64,000 nucleotides of DNA from Humidesulfovibrio sp. (GCA_031292175.1 JARLHQ010000021.1:24353-88352), one strand, 5' to 3'; shown: positions 31,218 to 41,537, numbered from the stretch's first letter. Notes: generated from the sequence alone by a model not told the origin. Program-made: numbers and translations.

Positions 31218-31789
31218 TTGAGCACCACCTTTGTTAAGTATTCATCCACGAGGCGCTCGTGATCCTGTGCGGTGAGCTTCTCGCGCACGACTTTCGTAGC
31301 CTGTTCGATGACCTGGTCGGCGATTTCGCCGCGCACGCGGTCAAAGGCGGCCCGCGCCTCGTTCTCGGCGCTGGCGACGGCCTGGGCGCGCATAGCCGCG
31401 GCGTCCTTGCCCGCCTTCTCGATGATGGCGTCCTTGATGGCCTCGCCCTGGGTCTTGGCCTCGGCCAGGATGGCGGCCTTCTCCTGCTCCAGGTTGCGGA
31501 TGCCGTTCTCGACGTCCTTCAGCCGCTTGTCGGCCTCGGCCTTGCGGATTTCCAGGTCTTCAAGATCCTTTTTGATCTGATTGCGGCGCCCGCCAAAGAA
31601 GGCCGCGGCCTTGGGGCCGGCGAGCTTATAGAGCAGGAAGATGAAGATGACGAAGTTCAGGATGCGAAAACCAAAGTTCGCCCAAGGCAAACCCTCGGCC
31701 TCGCCGCCCTCGCCCCCGCTGGCGTAGGCCAACGCGGTGAACGCGAGGACGCCGATCAGGGTCAGTACTGTGTGCCGTGCAACTTTCAA
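31214..31789 (-). CDS. atpF: ATP synthase Fo subunit b
   Basis: Peripheral-stalk subunit, 191 residues. The TTG start at 31789 is chosen because AAGGAGG lies 9 bp upstream; the 14-residue in-frame extension would begin inside the preceding gene. The N-terminus (KVARHTVLTLIGVLAFTALAYASGG) looks like a cleavable signal sequence. The membrane anchor FRILNFVIFIFLLYKL and a long charged helix follow. With the b' gene upstream, the stator is a b-b' heterodimer. Confidence 0.9.
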
Positions 31790-31817
31790 GATGTTCCCCC
31801 TCCTTCTTCCTGTCGGC

Positions 31818-32240
31818 TTAGGCCTGGCCAAGAATCTTGGCCGTGGCTTTCAGCGCGAATTTCTCCACATCGGCGATCAGGGCGTTCTTGGCCCCGGCCA
31901 CCTGCGCGGCGATTTCATCCTGGGCGGCCTTCAAGGTCGCAGCCACTTCCTTGCCGACGGCAGCCATGATCTGCTGCTCTTCGCCAGAGCCCTCGGCACG
32001 CATCTGCTTGCGCAGTTCGAGACCCTGCTGACGAGTGGAATCCAACGCCTTCTCATAGCCTTTCAGCTTTTCGTCGGCGTTGGCGGTGAAGGTCTCGATG
32101 GTGGACAGCTGGTCCGCCATGAGGGTGTTGCGCTCCTTGACCTTTTCCCGGATGGGGCGGATCAGCAGGGCGTTCAGGAACACCACCGTAAGAAGAAAGT
32201 TGATGAGCTGAATGAAAAATGTACTGTCAATATCAATCAT
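31818..32240 (-). CDS. atpF': ATP synthase Fo subunit b'
   Basis: Second stator b-type subunit, 140 residues: one N-terminal membrane helix (FFIQLINFLLTVVFLNALLI), then a long helix of alternating charge rich in Ala, Glu and Lys. It lacks the signal-like extension of the second b gene. First gene of the operon, downstream of a clear promoter and a candidate Rex site. Confidence 0.93.
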   Translation of the reverse strand: MIDIDSTFFIQLINFLLTVVFLNALLIRPIREKVKERNTLMADQLSTIETFTANADEKLKGYEKALDSTRQQGLELRKQMRAEGSGEEQQIMAAVGKEVAATLKAAQDEIAAQVAGAKNALIADVEKFALKATAKILGQA

Positions 32241-32268
32241 TGCGGCCCCCAGCGCTTTGGATTTGGGA

Positions 32269-32286
32269 TTGTGAAATTTGGTCCAA
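32269..32286. promoter_or_regulatory. Candidate Rex operator at the atpF'FHAGDC operon
   Basis: TTGTGAAATTTGGTCCAA: one half-site matches the Rex consensus exactly and the second is weak. It sits between the predicted start of transcription (about 32290) and the atpF' start codon, where a bound repressor would block initiation or early elongation. It shares its first ten bases with the site before rex. Inferred, not tested. Confidence 0.35.
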
Positions 32287-32296
32287 AGTCACCGGG

Positions 32297-32325
32297 TACC
32301 TACAGCATCCCGTTGCCTCTGTCAA
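32297..32325 (-). promoter_or_regulatory. Sigma-70 promoter of the atpF'FHAGDC operon
   Basis: Minus strand: consensus -35 TTGACA (32325-32320), exactly 17 bp, then -10 TAGGTA (32302-32297). It lies 57 bp before the first start codon and is the only good promoter match in the gap. Confidence 0.7.
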
Positions 32326-32480
32326 AGCCTTTTTTCGTTTTTCCCGGCTCCTTAGCCTCTTGCGAGCGTTGCGCCGCAAGCGCTTGCGGGCCCTGGTCGG
32401 AAATTCCCACTTGGGGCCTGGAGCTTGTGAAAACTTTGCCATAGCCCGGCGGACGCTTCCGGGGACGGCGGCGGGGAGGC

Positions 32481-33596
32481 CTATGTTTGCTTGAACAGAT
32501 AGCGGCGCATGGACACGTTGAGCACGAGCCCGACCAGGCAGAAGTTCACCAGGGTGGCGCTGCCGCCGTAGCTGACGAAGGGCAGGGGCACGCCCACCAC
32601 GGGCATGAGCCCCATGACCATGCCCATGTTGATGAGGATCTGCCAGAAGAAGTAGAAGAACACGCCCGCGGCCAGGTAGCTGCCGTAGGGGTCCTTGGCG
32701 TCGCGGGCCACCGCGGCGATCTGGTAGAGATAGGCGCAGAAGAGCGAGAGGATCACGATCATGCCGACGAAGCCCCATTCCTCGCCAAAAACGGCCACGG
32801 CGAAGTCCGTGTGCTTTTCCGGCAGGAAGCGGAGCTGGCTCTGGGTGCCGGCCAGGAAGCCCTTGCCGAAGATGCGGCCCGAACCCACGGCGATTTCCGA
32901 TTGCAGGATGTGGTAGCCCGAGCCGAGGGGGTCGGTGGCCGGGTCCAGGAAGGCCAGGATGCGCCGCTTCTGGTAGTCCTTGAGCACGAACCAGAACAGC
33001 GGGGTGACCACGGGCAGCAGCACGCACAGGGTGCGGAACAGCCAGGGCACGATGCCCCGGTAGAGGATGAGCCCGCCCAGGAGCAGGAACACCAGCATCC
33101 CGGTGCCCAGGTCCGGCTGCTTGATGATGAGCAGCGTGGGCAAAAGACCCAGGCCGAGCACCGTGCCAAGCTCCTTCAGGGTCAGGCGCTCCGAGCTTAC
33201 GGAGAGCAGCCGCGCGCCCAGAAGCAGCACGGTGAACTTGGCCAGCTCGCTCGGCTGGAAGCTGAACACGCCAAAGTCGAGCCAGCGCCGCGCGCCCATG
33301 ACCGTCTTGCCCATGATGGGCACGGCCAGCAGAAAGACCAGGGTCACGCAGTAGAGGGGCCAGGCCACGGCGTGCAGCCTGCGGTAGTCGAAGGCCATGA
33401 ACGCGGCCATGCCCGCCACGCCGATGGCGCCCCAGACGAGCTGCTTCTGGTAGAAGTTTTCCACCTGCAAGCCGTCGCCCAGGCGCACGCCGCTCGCGGA
33501 ATAGAGGTTCAAGACCCCGATGGCGAAAAGCGCGGCCAAGACCCCGACGAGCCGCCAGTTCACATGGTAGAACATTCGCCTGTCGATAGGGCTCAT
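32481..33596 (-). CDS. rodA: Peptidoglycan glycosyltransferase RodA
   Basis: SEDS-family polymerase for rod elongation, 371 residues with about ten membrane helices. Family motifs: GARRWLDFGVFSFQPSELAKF, IIKQPDLGTGMLVFL, FLPEKHTDFAVAVFGEEWGF and the C-terminal GVPLPFVSYGGSATLVNF. Overlaps its partner transpeptidase gene mrdA by 4 bp. Last gene of the mre/mrd operon. Confidence 0.96.
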   Translation of the reverse strand: MSPIDRRMFYHVNWRLVGVLAALFAIGVLNLYSASGVRLGDGLQVENFYQKQLVWGAIGVAGMAAFMAFDYRRLHAVAWPLYCVTLVFLLAVPIMGKTVMGARRWLDFGVFSFQPSELAKFTVLLLGARLLSVSSERLTLKELGTVLGLGLLPTLLIIKQPDLGTGMLVFLLLGGLILYRGIVPWLFRTLCVLLPVVTPLFWFVLKDYQKRRILAFLDPATDPLGSGYHILQSEIAVGSGRIFGKGFLAGTQSQLRFLPEKHTDFAVAVFGEEWGFVGMIVILSLFCAYLYQIAAVARDAKDPYGSYLAAGVFFYFFWQILINMGMVMGLMPVVGVPLPFVSYGGSATLVNFCLVGLVLNVSMRRYLFKQT

Positions 33597-35506
33597 TGGG
33601 CGGGCGCCCCCTGCGGGATGTCCGCGGTCGGCGGTTCCGGGAATTGCGGCTCCACGGTGTCGAGGCGGGCGGGAACGTCCACGGGGCGCTCCGCGCCTTC
33701 GAGGTCCTTGGGCGGCAGCTCGCGCTTGCCCATGAACAGGGCGTCCAGCATGGCCTTGACCACGGGGCCGGCGCCGGACGCGCCGTGCAGGCCGTGCTCC
33801 ACCAAGGCCACGATGACGTAGCGCTTGCCGCCCTGTTCGCCGAAGGCGGCCATCCAGGCGTGGTCGCGGTATTTCAGGGGCACGTTGTCGCCCATGCGGC
33901 GCAGCTCCTCGGTCAGGTGCACCACCTGGGCGCTGCCGGTCTTGGCCCCCACCACGACGCCCGGGGTCAGCACCCGGTGGGCGGTGCCGTGCGGGTCCTC
34001 AACAGTGGACACCATGGCCCGCTTGATGATGGCGGCCTGGTCGTCGGTCAGGGGCAGGCGCCCCTCGATGTCGGTGGGCTCGCCCCGGATGAGCGTGGGC
34101 TTGAGCAGCTTGCCGCCATTGATGAGCGCGGCGACAAAGCGCGCCACCTGCAGGGGCGAGGTGACCGTGTAGCCCTGGCCGATGGCCATGTTCAGGTCTT
34201 CGCCCTTGGTCCAGCGCACGCCGAAGCGCTTGAGCTTCCATTCCCGGCTGGCGATGAGCCCGCCCTTTTCATGCGGCAGGTCAATGCCCGTGGGCGAGCC
34301 GAAGCCCGCGGCCTTGGCGAACTCGCTCATGCGGTCCACGCCGAGCCGCATGCCAAGCTTGTAGAAATAGACGTCGCAGGACTCCACCAGGGCGCGCTGC
34401 AGGTTCACCACGCCGTGGCCGGTATGCTTCCAGCAGCGGAAGACATGGTTGCCCAGGGCCAGCTCGCCCGTGCAGGTCACGGTTTCCTTGGGGTCGATCG
34501 CACCATAGTGCAGGGCCGCCGCGGCCATGACCAGCTTGAACACCGAGCCCGGCGGGTACACGCTTTGGGTGGCCCGGTTCTGCAGCGGGTGCAGGGGGTC
34601 GTCGCGCAGTTCGGCCCATTGCGCGCTGGAGAGGCCGTTGGTGAACATGTTGGAGTCGTAGCTCGGCTCGCTCACCAGGGCGTGGATCTCCCCCGTGTCC
34701 GGGTCCATGACCACCACGGCCCCGCTTTTGCCATCCAGAAGCTTATGTCCCAGCTGCTGCAGGCTCAGGTCCAGGGAGAGGAAGATCTCCTCGCCGGCCT
34801 TGGGCGCGCCTTGCTGTTCCTCGGAAAGCCTGCGCCCGGTGACGTCGACCTCGATGAGCCGCTTGCCCTTGGTCCCGCGCAGCCGCGCGTCCAGCCGGTT
34901 CTCCAGGCCCTGCTTGCCCATGAAGTCGCCCAGGGACAAGGTGGGGTCGGCCTGCATCTCGGCCTCGCTGGCCTCGCTCACGTAGCCCAGCACGTGCGAG
35001 AGCAGGTGCCCGTAGTTGTACTTGCGCCGGGTGCGCGAGAGGATTTCCAGCCCCGGCCAGCGCACGACCGCGCCCTCCACCTTGGCGATGGTCTCGAAGT
35101 TCATGTCCGGCACCAGCACCAGGGGCTCGAAGCTTTTCACCTTGGGCTTGTTGCGGGCGTACACCTCCTTGAGCCGCTCCACGGGGATGCCGGAGAGCTT
35201 GGCCACCTCGGCGAGGGTGGCGGGGATGTCGTCGCAGTCCTCGCGCACCAGGCCCAGGGCGAAGGCGGGCTCGTTGACGGCGAGCAGCTCGCCGTTGCGG
35301 TCGCGCAGGAATCCGCGCGGAGCGAAAAGATACTCGATGCGCAGCTGGTTGTTGCGGCTTTTCTCCGTGAACACCGGGCCCAGGTGGATCTGCAGGTACC
35401 ACAGACGCACGGCGAACAGCAGGAACAGGCCCAGCACCAGGAACTGGAGCAGGGCCGGGCCGAAGCGCGGCATGTTCTGGCTGGAGGCGCTAAGCAGGTT
35501 CTTCAT
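33593..35506 (-). CDS. mrdA: Penicillin-binding protein 2 (elongasome transpeptidase)
   Basis: 637 residues. One N-terminal membrane helix (ALLQFLVLGLFLLFAVRLWYL), then the PBP dimerisation domain and a transpeptidase domain. Active-site serine motif YPPGSVFKLVMAA, second motif in VESCDVYFYKLG, third motif GAKTGSAQV. Typical PBP2 length. It works with RodA, with which it overlaps, and with MreBCD encoded upstream. Its start overlaps the mreD end by 17 bp. Confidence 0.96.
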   Translation of the reverse strand: MKNLLSASSQNMPRFGPALLQFLVLGLFLLFAVRLWYLQIHLGPVFTEKSRNNQLRIEYLFAPRGFLRDRNGELLAVNEPAFALGLVREDCDDIPATLAEVAKLSGIPVERLKEVYARNKPKVKSFEPLVLVPDMNFETIAKVEGAVVRWPGLEILSRTRRKYNYGHLLSHVLGYVSEASEAEMQADPTLSLGDFMGKQGLENRLDARLRGTKGKRLIEVDVTGRRLSEEQQGAPKAGEEIFLSLDLSLQQLGHKLLDGKSGAVVVMDPDTGEIHALVSEPSYDSNMFTNGLSSAQWAELRDDPLHPLQNRATQSVYPPGSVFKLVMAAAALHYGAIDPKETVTCTGELALGNHVFRCWKHTGHGVVNLQRALVESCDVYFYKLGMRLGVDRMSEFAKAAGFGSPTGIDLPHEKGGLIASREWKLKRFGVRWTKGEDLNMAIGQGYTVTSPLQVARFVAALINGGKLLKPTLIRGEPTDIEGRLPLTDDQAAIIKRAMVSTVEDPHGTAHRVLTPGVVVGAKTGSAQVVHLTEELRRMGDNVPLKYRDHAWMAAFGEQGGKRYVIVALVEHGLHGASGAGPVVKAMLDALFMGKRELPPKDLEGAERPVDVPARLDTVEPQFPEPPTADIPQGAPAQ

Positions 35507-35957
35507 GACGCTTCAGCCGTTCTGGAAACAGGTTTTCCGCCGTGTACCACAGCACGGGGTAGATAAGGGTCTGCAGCAGGCATTCGAGCAGCACCCGGCG
35601 CAGGGGGAAGGCGCGCATCTCCAGCATGGCCATGAGGTAGAGCAGGAAGAAATGCGCCAGGCCGAGCGCCAGGCCGAGCAGGGCCTGGAACTGCAGGCTG
35701 CCGGGATCAAGCAGCCAGCGGCCAACGGTGAGCAGCAGAAAGAGCGTGGCGTACCAGAGGATGCCGTAGCCGAAGGCCAGACCGCCCGCGCCCTCCTGGA
35801 TGGCCATCCAGACCAGGGCCAGGGTGATGGTCACGGCGGGCCTCTGCCAGCGCAGGCTGATGGCCATGCCCGGGGCGAAGAAGTCCACGCCCGGCACGAG
35901 GGTCTGCCCCCAGATGCCACAGACCGTGAACACGAACCACCAGAGCGCGGAGAGCAT
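35490..35957 (-). CDS. mreD: Rod shape-determining protein MreD
   Basis: 155 residues, about five membrane helices and few conserved residues, as usual for MreD. The ATG at 35957 is preferred because a GGGAG-type ribosome site precedes it and it starts just after the mreC stop. Named mainly by its position between mreC and mrdA and by its hydropathy. Confidence 0.85.
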   Translation of the reverse strand: MLSALWWFVFTVCGIWGQTLVPGVDFFAPGMAISLRWQRPAVTITLALVWMAIQEGAGGLAFGYGILWYATLFLLLTVGRWLLDPGSLQFQALLGLALGLAHFFLLYLMAMLEMRAFPLRRVLLECLLQTLIYPVLWYTAENLFPERLKRHEEPA

Positions 35958-35962
35958 GGGGA

Positions 35963-36808
35963 CTACTCCCACAAGGCGCGGCTGTCTTCTTGCGGCGCCG
36001 CGCGTTTGAGCAGGAGCACTTCCTCCAGGTGGGCGACGTCCACCAGGGGTTCGGCCTGCACGTCCATGAACAAGGTGCCTTCCTCGCGTTTCACGGCGGT
36101 GATGCGGGCCACGGGCAGGCCCCTGGGGTATACGCCGTCCATGCCGGAGGTGACGAGGACCTCGTTGGGGTCAAGCGTGGACTTGAAACCGACGTATTTG
36201 ACCACGAGGTTCTCGCCCGAGCCCATGCCGTACACGACGCCCTCGGCGCGGTTGTTGCGCCCGACGACGGCGATGCGGCTCGAGGGGTCGGTCAGGAGCA
36301 GCACGGTGGAGACGGTGAGCCCGGCGCGGAAGATGCGGCCCACAACGCCCTCGGTGCAGAGCACGGGGGTATCCTCCACAGCGCCGGAGTTCTTGCCGCG
36401 GTCCACCAGGATGGTCTCCAGGATGGCCGTGGGCCCGACCCGGTGCGCGACGACGCGCGCGCCCTCGCGTGTCCATTCCGGCGGTTCGGGGAAGGACAAC
36501 AGCTTCTCCACCCGGGCCGTGGCCTCGGCGCGTTCGCGCAGGGTCATGTTCTCCAGGCGCAGCGCCTTGATCTTGGCCTCAAGGGCGTCGTTCTGCTGCT
36601 TGAGCCCGACCAGCTCGATGTAGCGGTCGACAAAACTCTCGCCTTTAAGCCCAAGCCACCTGCCGGGGCGGAGCACCATTCCGACACTGTCCAGTCCGGA
36701 ATAGGTGCTCAGCCTCGTCAGATAGCCGGAGCGCAGGTTCCAGGTATAGAGGCTCAGGTAGATGAAGAGCCCGGCGACGAGGAAGATGGCGACGCGTTTC
36801 AGATTCAC
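35963..36808 (-). CDS. mreC: Rod shape-determining protein MreC
   Basis: Periplasmic scaffold of the elongasome, 281 residues with a GTG start 1 bp after the mreB stop. A single membrane helix (VAIFLVAGLFIYLSLYTW) is followed by a coiled coil (LVGLKQQNDALEAKIKALRLENMTLRER) and the beta-rich MreC core. That core includes TEGVVGRIFRAGLTVSTVLLLTDPSSRIAVV and EVLVTSGMDGVYPRGLPVA. Confidence 0.94.
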   Translation of the reverse strand: MNLKRVAIFLVAGLFIYLSLYTWNLRSGYLTRLSTYSGLDSVGMVLRPGRWLGLKGESFVDRYIELVGLKQQNDALEAKIKALRLENMTLRERAEATARVEKLLSFPEPPEWTREGARVVAHRVGPTAILETILVDRGKNSGAVEDTPVLCTEGVVGRIFRAGLTVSTVLLLTDPSSRIAVVGRNNRAEGVVYGMGSGENLVVKYVGFKSTLDPNEVLVTSGMDGVYPRGLPVARITAVKREEGTLFMDVQAEPLVDVAHLEEVLLLKRAAPQEDSRALWE

Positions 36809-36809
36809 G

Positions 36810-37910
<1,101 letters not shown>

Positions 37911-37969
37911 CTAAACGCAACTGCCGCAGAACAGTCTCCCGTACCAAAAGAAACCCCGGCAGGCAATAC

Positions 37970-38974
37970 ATGAGCACTCCCCCGCCCTCGGCAGACCCCG
38001 TATTGTCCTGGCATCCCCCCAGATTGTTTTTCAGCGCCCGGGTGGGCGGGCGGGTGCGCAAGGTGCCCCTCGACGCCGGCTTCTCCTGCCCCAACCGCGA
38101 CGGCACGCTTTCCCGCGCGGGCTGTTCCTTTTGCAACGCCGAAGGCTCCGGCACCGGACTTTACGCCCAGGGCCTGGGGCTGGCCGCGCAATGGGCCGCG
38201 CTTTTGCCCCGCGTCCTGGTCAAGGACCCCAGGGCCCGCCTGCTGGCCTACCTCCAGGCATACTCTAACACACACACCAGCCCCGAGCGCCTGCGCGCCG
38301 TGCTGGACGAGGTCGCGGTGCTGCCCGGCGTGGCCGGCCTGTGTCTGGGCACCCGGCCGGACTGCCTGGACCTGGGCGCTGGCGAGGCGCGGCTCGATGT
38401 CCTGGGCGCGTTCGTGGGCCGTGGCCTGCCCTTCATCCAGCTGGACCTGGGCCTGCAGTCGGCGGACGACGCCGTGCTGGCCCGGGCGGGGCGCGGGCAC
38501 GACGCGGCCTGCTTTGCCGAGGCGGTCCGGGCGGCGGCGGCGCGGGGGCTTTGCGTCTGCGCGCACCTGCTGCACGGCCTGCCCGGGGCAAGGCCGGACG
38601 ATCTGGCGCGCTCCGTGGATTTTCTGAACACCCTGCCCGTGGCGGCGGTGAAGTTCCACAACCTGCTCATCTGCCGGGGCACGGCCCTGGCCCGGTTGTG
38701 GGAGGCCGGGCGCTTCGTCCCCGCGGGGCGCGAGGACTACGCGGCGGCGCTGATAGAGGCCCTGGAGCGCCTGCGGCCGGACATCTGCGTCCAGCGGCTT
38801 ATCGCGGATCCCGCGCCGGGCGAACTGCTGGCCCCGGCCTGGACGGTGGACAAGTACGGCGCGCTGGACTGCGTGCGGCGGGAGATGGTACGGCGCAACA
38901 CATGGCAGGGCCGCCTGGGCTTCTGCCCGGAAGGTTCGCCGGACTGGACCCTCTATTATAAGGAGGACGGATGA
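37970..38974 (+). CDS. Radical SAM protein, TIGR01212/YhcC family
   Basis: 334 residues from MSTPPPSADPVLSW; the 35-codon upstream extension looks non-coding. The iron-sulfur motif lies in DAGFSCPNRDGTLSRAGCSFCNAEGSG, of the CxxRDGTxxxxGCxFC type that marks this family. NTHTSPERLRAVLDE, LGTRPDCL and LGLQSADDAVLARAGRGHD are also typical. Its biochemical role is not established to my knowledge. It overlaps the alkyltransferase-like gene by 4 bp. Confidence 0.85.
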   Translation: MSTPPPSADPVLSWHPPRLFFSARVGGRVRKVPLDAGFSCPNRDGTLSRAGCSFCNAEGSGTGLYAQGLGLAAQWAALLPRVLVKDPRARLLAYLQAYSNTHTSPERLRAVLDEVAVLPGVAGLCLGTRPDCLDLGAGEARLDVLGAFVGRGLPFIQLDLGLQSADDAVLARAGRGHDAACFAEAVRAAAARGLCVCAHLLHGLPGARPDDLARSVDFLNTLPVAAVKFHNLLICRGTALARLWEAGRFVPAGREDYAAALIEALERLRPDICVQRLIADPAPGELLAPAWTVDKYGALDCVRREMVRRNTWQGRLGFCPEGSPDWTLYYKEDG

Positions 38975-39498
38975 CCAAGGCGAAACCTTCCGCACCGGGT
39001 GGAGCCCCACAAGTGGAGCGCGTGGAGACTGTGGCCGCGCCGCCGTTGGCGTTGCGCCTGCACTGGCGCGGCGGACGGATCACGCGCCTGGAGCTGCGCC
39101 GGGCCGAGGCCGTTGAACTGCCACGGGACGCGACCCCGGAGGCCCGGGCCGTGCATGCGGCGCTGACGCTTCTGGCCGCGGGGAAGCCCGCAGCGTTCCC
39201 GATTTTGCCCCTGGACTGGGACGCGTTGCCGCCCTTCACCCGTGGGGTGCTGCAAACCCTCTACGAGCGCGTGGGCTCCGGGAGCACCGTGAGCTATGGC
39301 GAGCTGGCGGCGCTTTCCGGCCAGCCGGGCAAGGCCCGGGCCGTGGGCCAGGCCATGGCGAGGAATCCCTGGCCGCTCATCGTGCCCTGCCACCGGGTGC
39401 TCGGCGCGGGCGGCGGCCTGACGGGCTACACCAACCCGCACGGCGTGGATTTGAAGGCCCTGCTGCTGACCCTGGAGGGGGTTCCCGCCCGGGAGTGA
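38971..39498 (+). CDS. Methylated-DNA--protein-cysteine methyltransferase
   Basis: Repairs O6-alkylguanine by a one-time transfer to its own cysteine. 175 residues. The active site VPCHRVLGAGGGLTGY matches the family IPCHRV consensus. The helix-turn-helix preceding it is YERVGSGSTVSYGELAALSGQPGKARAVGQAMARNPW, with the conserved YGELA. The N-terminal domain is poorly conserved. Translationally coupled to the radical SAM gene through ATGA. Confidence 0.92.
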   Translation: MTKAKPSAPGGAPQVERVETVAAPPLALRLHWRGGRITRLELRRAEAVELPRDATPEARAVHAALTLLAAGKPAAFPILPLDWDALPPFTRGVLQTLYERVGSGSTVSYGELAALSGQPGKARAVGQAMARNPWPLIVPCHRVLGAGGGLTGYTNPHGVDLKALLLTLEGVPARE

Positions 39499-39568
39499 TG
39501 CCTAGCCCGCTCTTTCCCCGTGTGATGGACACGCCGCCTGATGCCAAACGGGCGTCTGCGCCCGGGCG

Positions 39569-40231
39569 CTACTCCTTGTGCTTGGCCTTCTTGCCCTTGC
39601 GCTTGGCCACGGCCTTGTGCTCGGCCGTATGTTCGGGCTTATGTTCGACCTTGGCGGCGGCCTTGCCGACGGGCTTGGCCTTCCTGCCCAGATCCTTTCT
39701 ACCGGCCGCTTTCGCCGCCGTTTGCCTGGCCTTCTTGCCGTGTTTTGTTTTCCCAGGGGCGGCCTGGACCTTGTGGGACGGGGACTCGTACAGGGGCGCC
39801 TTGCCGATGCCCAGGAAGCCGGGATGCACGCCGAGGTCTCCGGCGGCCTGCCCCCAGGAACGGCCGTTCTTGCGCAAGTCCTCCACCTGGGCCGGGCTGA
39901 CGCCGGCCACGTGGGCCAGGGCCTCGACCCGGGTCTTCTCCACCTGCTCGTCGGAGGCGGCCAGGGCGTCCTCGGCCTGTTTCGCCGCCTCGTGGCCTTG
40001 TTTGCGGGCCTTCCAGGCGTCGTCGCGCAGGCGCGCGTTCTCATCCAGGACCGTGTCCATGCGCCGCAGCACTGTGTCGTCGTTGAGGGCGGCCGGGGCC
40101 TGCCTGGGCTGGGCGAAGGCCTGGGTGGCGGCCAGGACGCAGAGCAGAGACGCCCCGGCCAGGGCGCGGAGCAGTGTCCGGGCGAAAAAGCGCGTGTTCA
40201 AGGCTGCGGTGCGCCGGGGATGTGCCGTCAT
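39569..40231 (-). CDS. Secreted protein with long Lys/Ala/Pro-rich tail, unknown function
   Basis: I do not recognise a family. 220 residues from MTAHPRRTAALNTRFF, with GGAG 7 bp upstream. A signal peptide ends near ATQAFAQ (residues 1-39). Residues 50-110 are helical and charged. The middle has HVAGVSPAQVEDLRKNGRSWGQAAGDLGVHPGFLGIG, suggesting a small helical repeat module that also occurs in other secreted bacterial proteins. The last 80 residues are strongly basic, with many Lys, Ala and His and a KRKGKKAKHKE end. Binding to DNA, polyanionic glycan or wall polymers in the periplasm is possible. Confidence 0.6.
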   Translation of the reverse strand: MTAHPRRTAALNTRFFARTLLRALAGASLLCVLAATQAFAQPRQAPAALNDDTVLRRMDTVLDENARLRDDAWKARKQGHEAAKQAEDALAASDEQVEKTRVEALAHVAGVSPAQVEDLRKNGRSWGQAAGDLGVHPGFLGIGKAPLYESPSHKVQAAPGKTKHGKKARQTAAKAAGRKDLGRKAKPVGKAAAKVEHKPEHTAEHKAVAKRKGKKAKHKE

Positions 40232-40277
40232 GTTTCTCTCCGCCTGAGGCCGCCGGGAAGGTCCCGGCGATGTTGGT

Positions 40278-41537
40278 TTATGCCGGAGCCTGGGAAGGCT
40301 CGTCCTGCCCGGGGTCCTTTTCGGGACTCGCCTGCCCGGAATCCGCCACGGTCTGGGGCCGCTGGGCGGCAGAGAACAAGGCCAGGGCCAGGGCGGCCGC
40401 CGTTGCCGGAATGTGCAGCACCGGGGCCAGCGCGCCGCACAGCGTGAGGACGGCCAGCAGGCCGAAGCCGAAGCGCCTGCGGCCGCGCAGGGCGCAGTAG
40501 AGGGCCGCGCCCAGAACCAGCAGCGGGCCGCCGACGCCCCAGCCGGCGAAGAGCCGCAGGAGCGAGGCCGGGATCTGGTACACGGACACGGGCTGGCCCT
40601 CGGAATCGGCATCCCAGGTGACGCCCTGGAGCTCCGGCATGGCCAGGGCCACCGGGCTGTCCAGCTGCAGGCCCGTGGCGAGCGCCCGTGGCTCCTGCTT
40701 CATGGCCTGCGCGGTGGCGGAGTAGTACCAGTCGAGGCCCAGTTCCTCGCCCGTGGCCATGTGCTGCAGGGGCAGGACCAGCGACAGCCAGATGGCCACG
40801 GCGCAGGCCAAGGCCATGGTCAGGCGTCCGCGCAGGGGACCGCGTTCGAAAAACAGGCAGAGCAGCGCGCCAGACGCCAGCCCCGCGCGCGAGGCCGAGA
40901 CCAGAAGGCCCGCCAGGATCAGCCAGCGCGCCAGACGCGGGACGCCGGGCACGGGCGCGTCGTCCACGGTGGCGCAGAGGGCGAGGCAGAGCAGGAAGGC
41001 CAGGGCGTCCTCGGTGCCTGGCGCGCCGCCGAAGAAATACCCGCCGCCGGGCACCAGGCCGCGCGCCAGGATGGCCGTGAGCAGGAAGTCGAGCACCATC
41101 AGCGCGCCCAGGACCGCGCCCGCCCGGGCGAGGGATTCGCGCCCCGGCGCGCCGAAGCTCCCGGACCACAGGACGGCGAAGCCGATGAGCGCCGGAAGAC
41201 GGAGCTCGTCAAGCAGCGGAGCGTAACTCTCCGCCTGGGGCAGGGCCAGCAGGAGCACCCGGCTTAAACCCCAAGCCAGAAGGGAGAGGCCCAGGGCGGT
41301 GGCGAAAACCGGCCACAGGGGACGTTTTATCCTGGTGCGCGCGGCGCCGCTGGCCCAGAGGCTGGCGAGCAGCGCCAGGCCCGCAAGGGCGAGCCACGGC
41401 GCGAACCCGTGGGGGCCGTACCTGTAAAACAGGGCGTCTTTGTCCAGGAGCTTGCCCGCCAGGATGGCCAGGGGCGTGGCGACAAAGGCGACAAGGTAGG
41501 GCAGGGGCGCGAAAAATGACGCCGGACGTCCGGTCAT
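40278..41537 (-). CDS. O-antigen ligase-like multi-pass membrane protein
   Basis: About 419 residues with ten or more membrane helices. The start MTGRPASFFAPLPYL at 41537 (GAGG 6 bp upstream) is preferred to the ATG at 41618, whose ribosome site would be buried in a 13-bp perfect hairpin; the longer form would have 446 residues. LLVSASRAGLASGALLCLFFERGPLRGRL resembles the SRGG-type helix of WaaL/Wzy ligases and polymerases, and a large periplasmic loop with GLDWYYSATAQAMK follows. Assignment to the O-antigen ligase superfamily is tentative. Confidence 0.5.
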   Translation of the reverse strand: MTGRPASFFAPLPYLVAFVATPLAILAGKLLDKDALFYRYGPHGFAPWLALAGLALLASLWASGAARTRIKRPLWPVFATALGLSLLAWGLSRVLLLALPQAESYAPLLDELRLPALIGFAVLWSGSFGAPGRESLARAGAVLGALMVLDFLLTAILARGLVPGGGYFFGGAPGTEDALAFLLCLALCATVDDAPVPGVPRLARWLILAGLLVSASRAGLASGALLCLFFERGPLRGRLTMALACAVAIWLSLVLPLQHMATGEELGLDWYYSATAQAMKQEPRALATGLQLDSPVALAMPELQGVTWDADSEGQPVSVYQIPASLLRLFAGWGVGGPLLVLGAALYCALRGRRRFGFGLLAVLTLCGALAPVLHIPATAAALALALFSAAQRPQTVADSGQASPEKDPGQDEPSQAPA

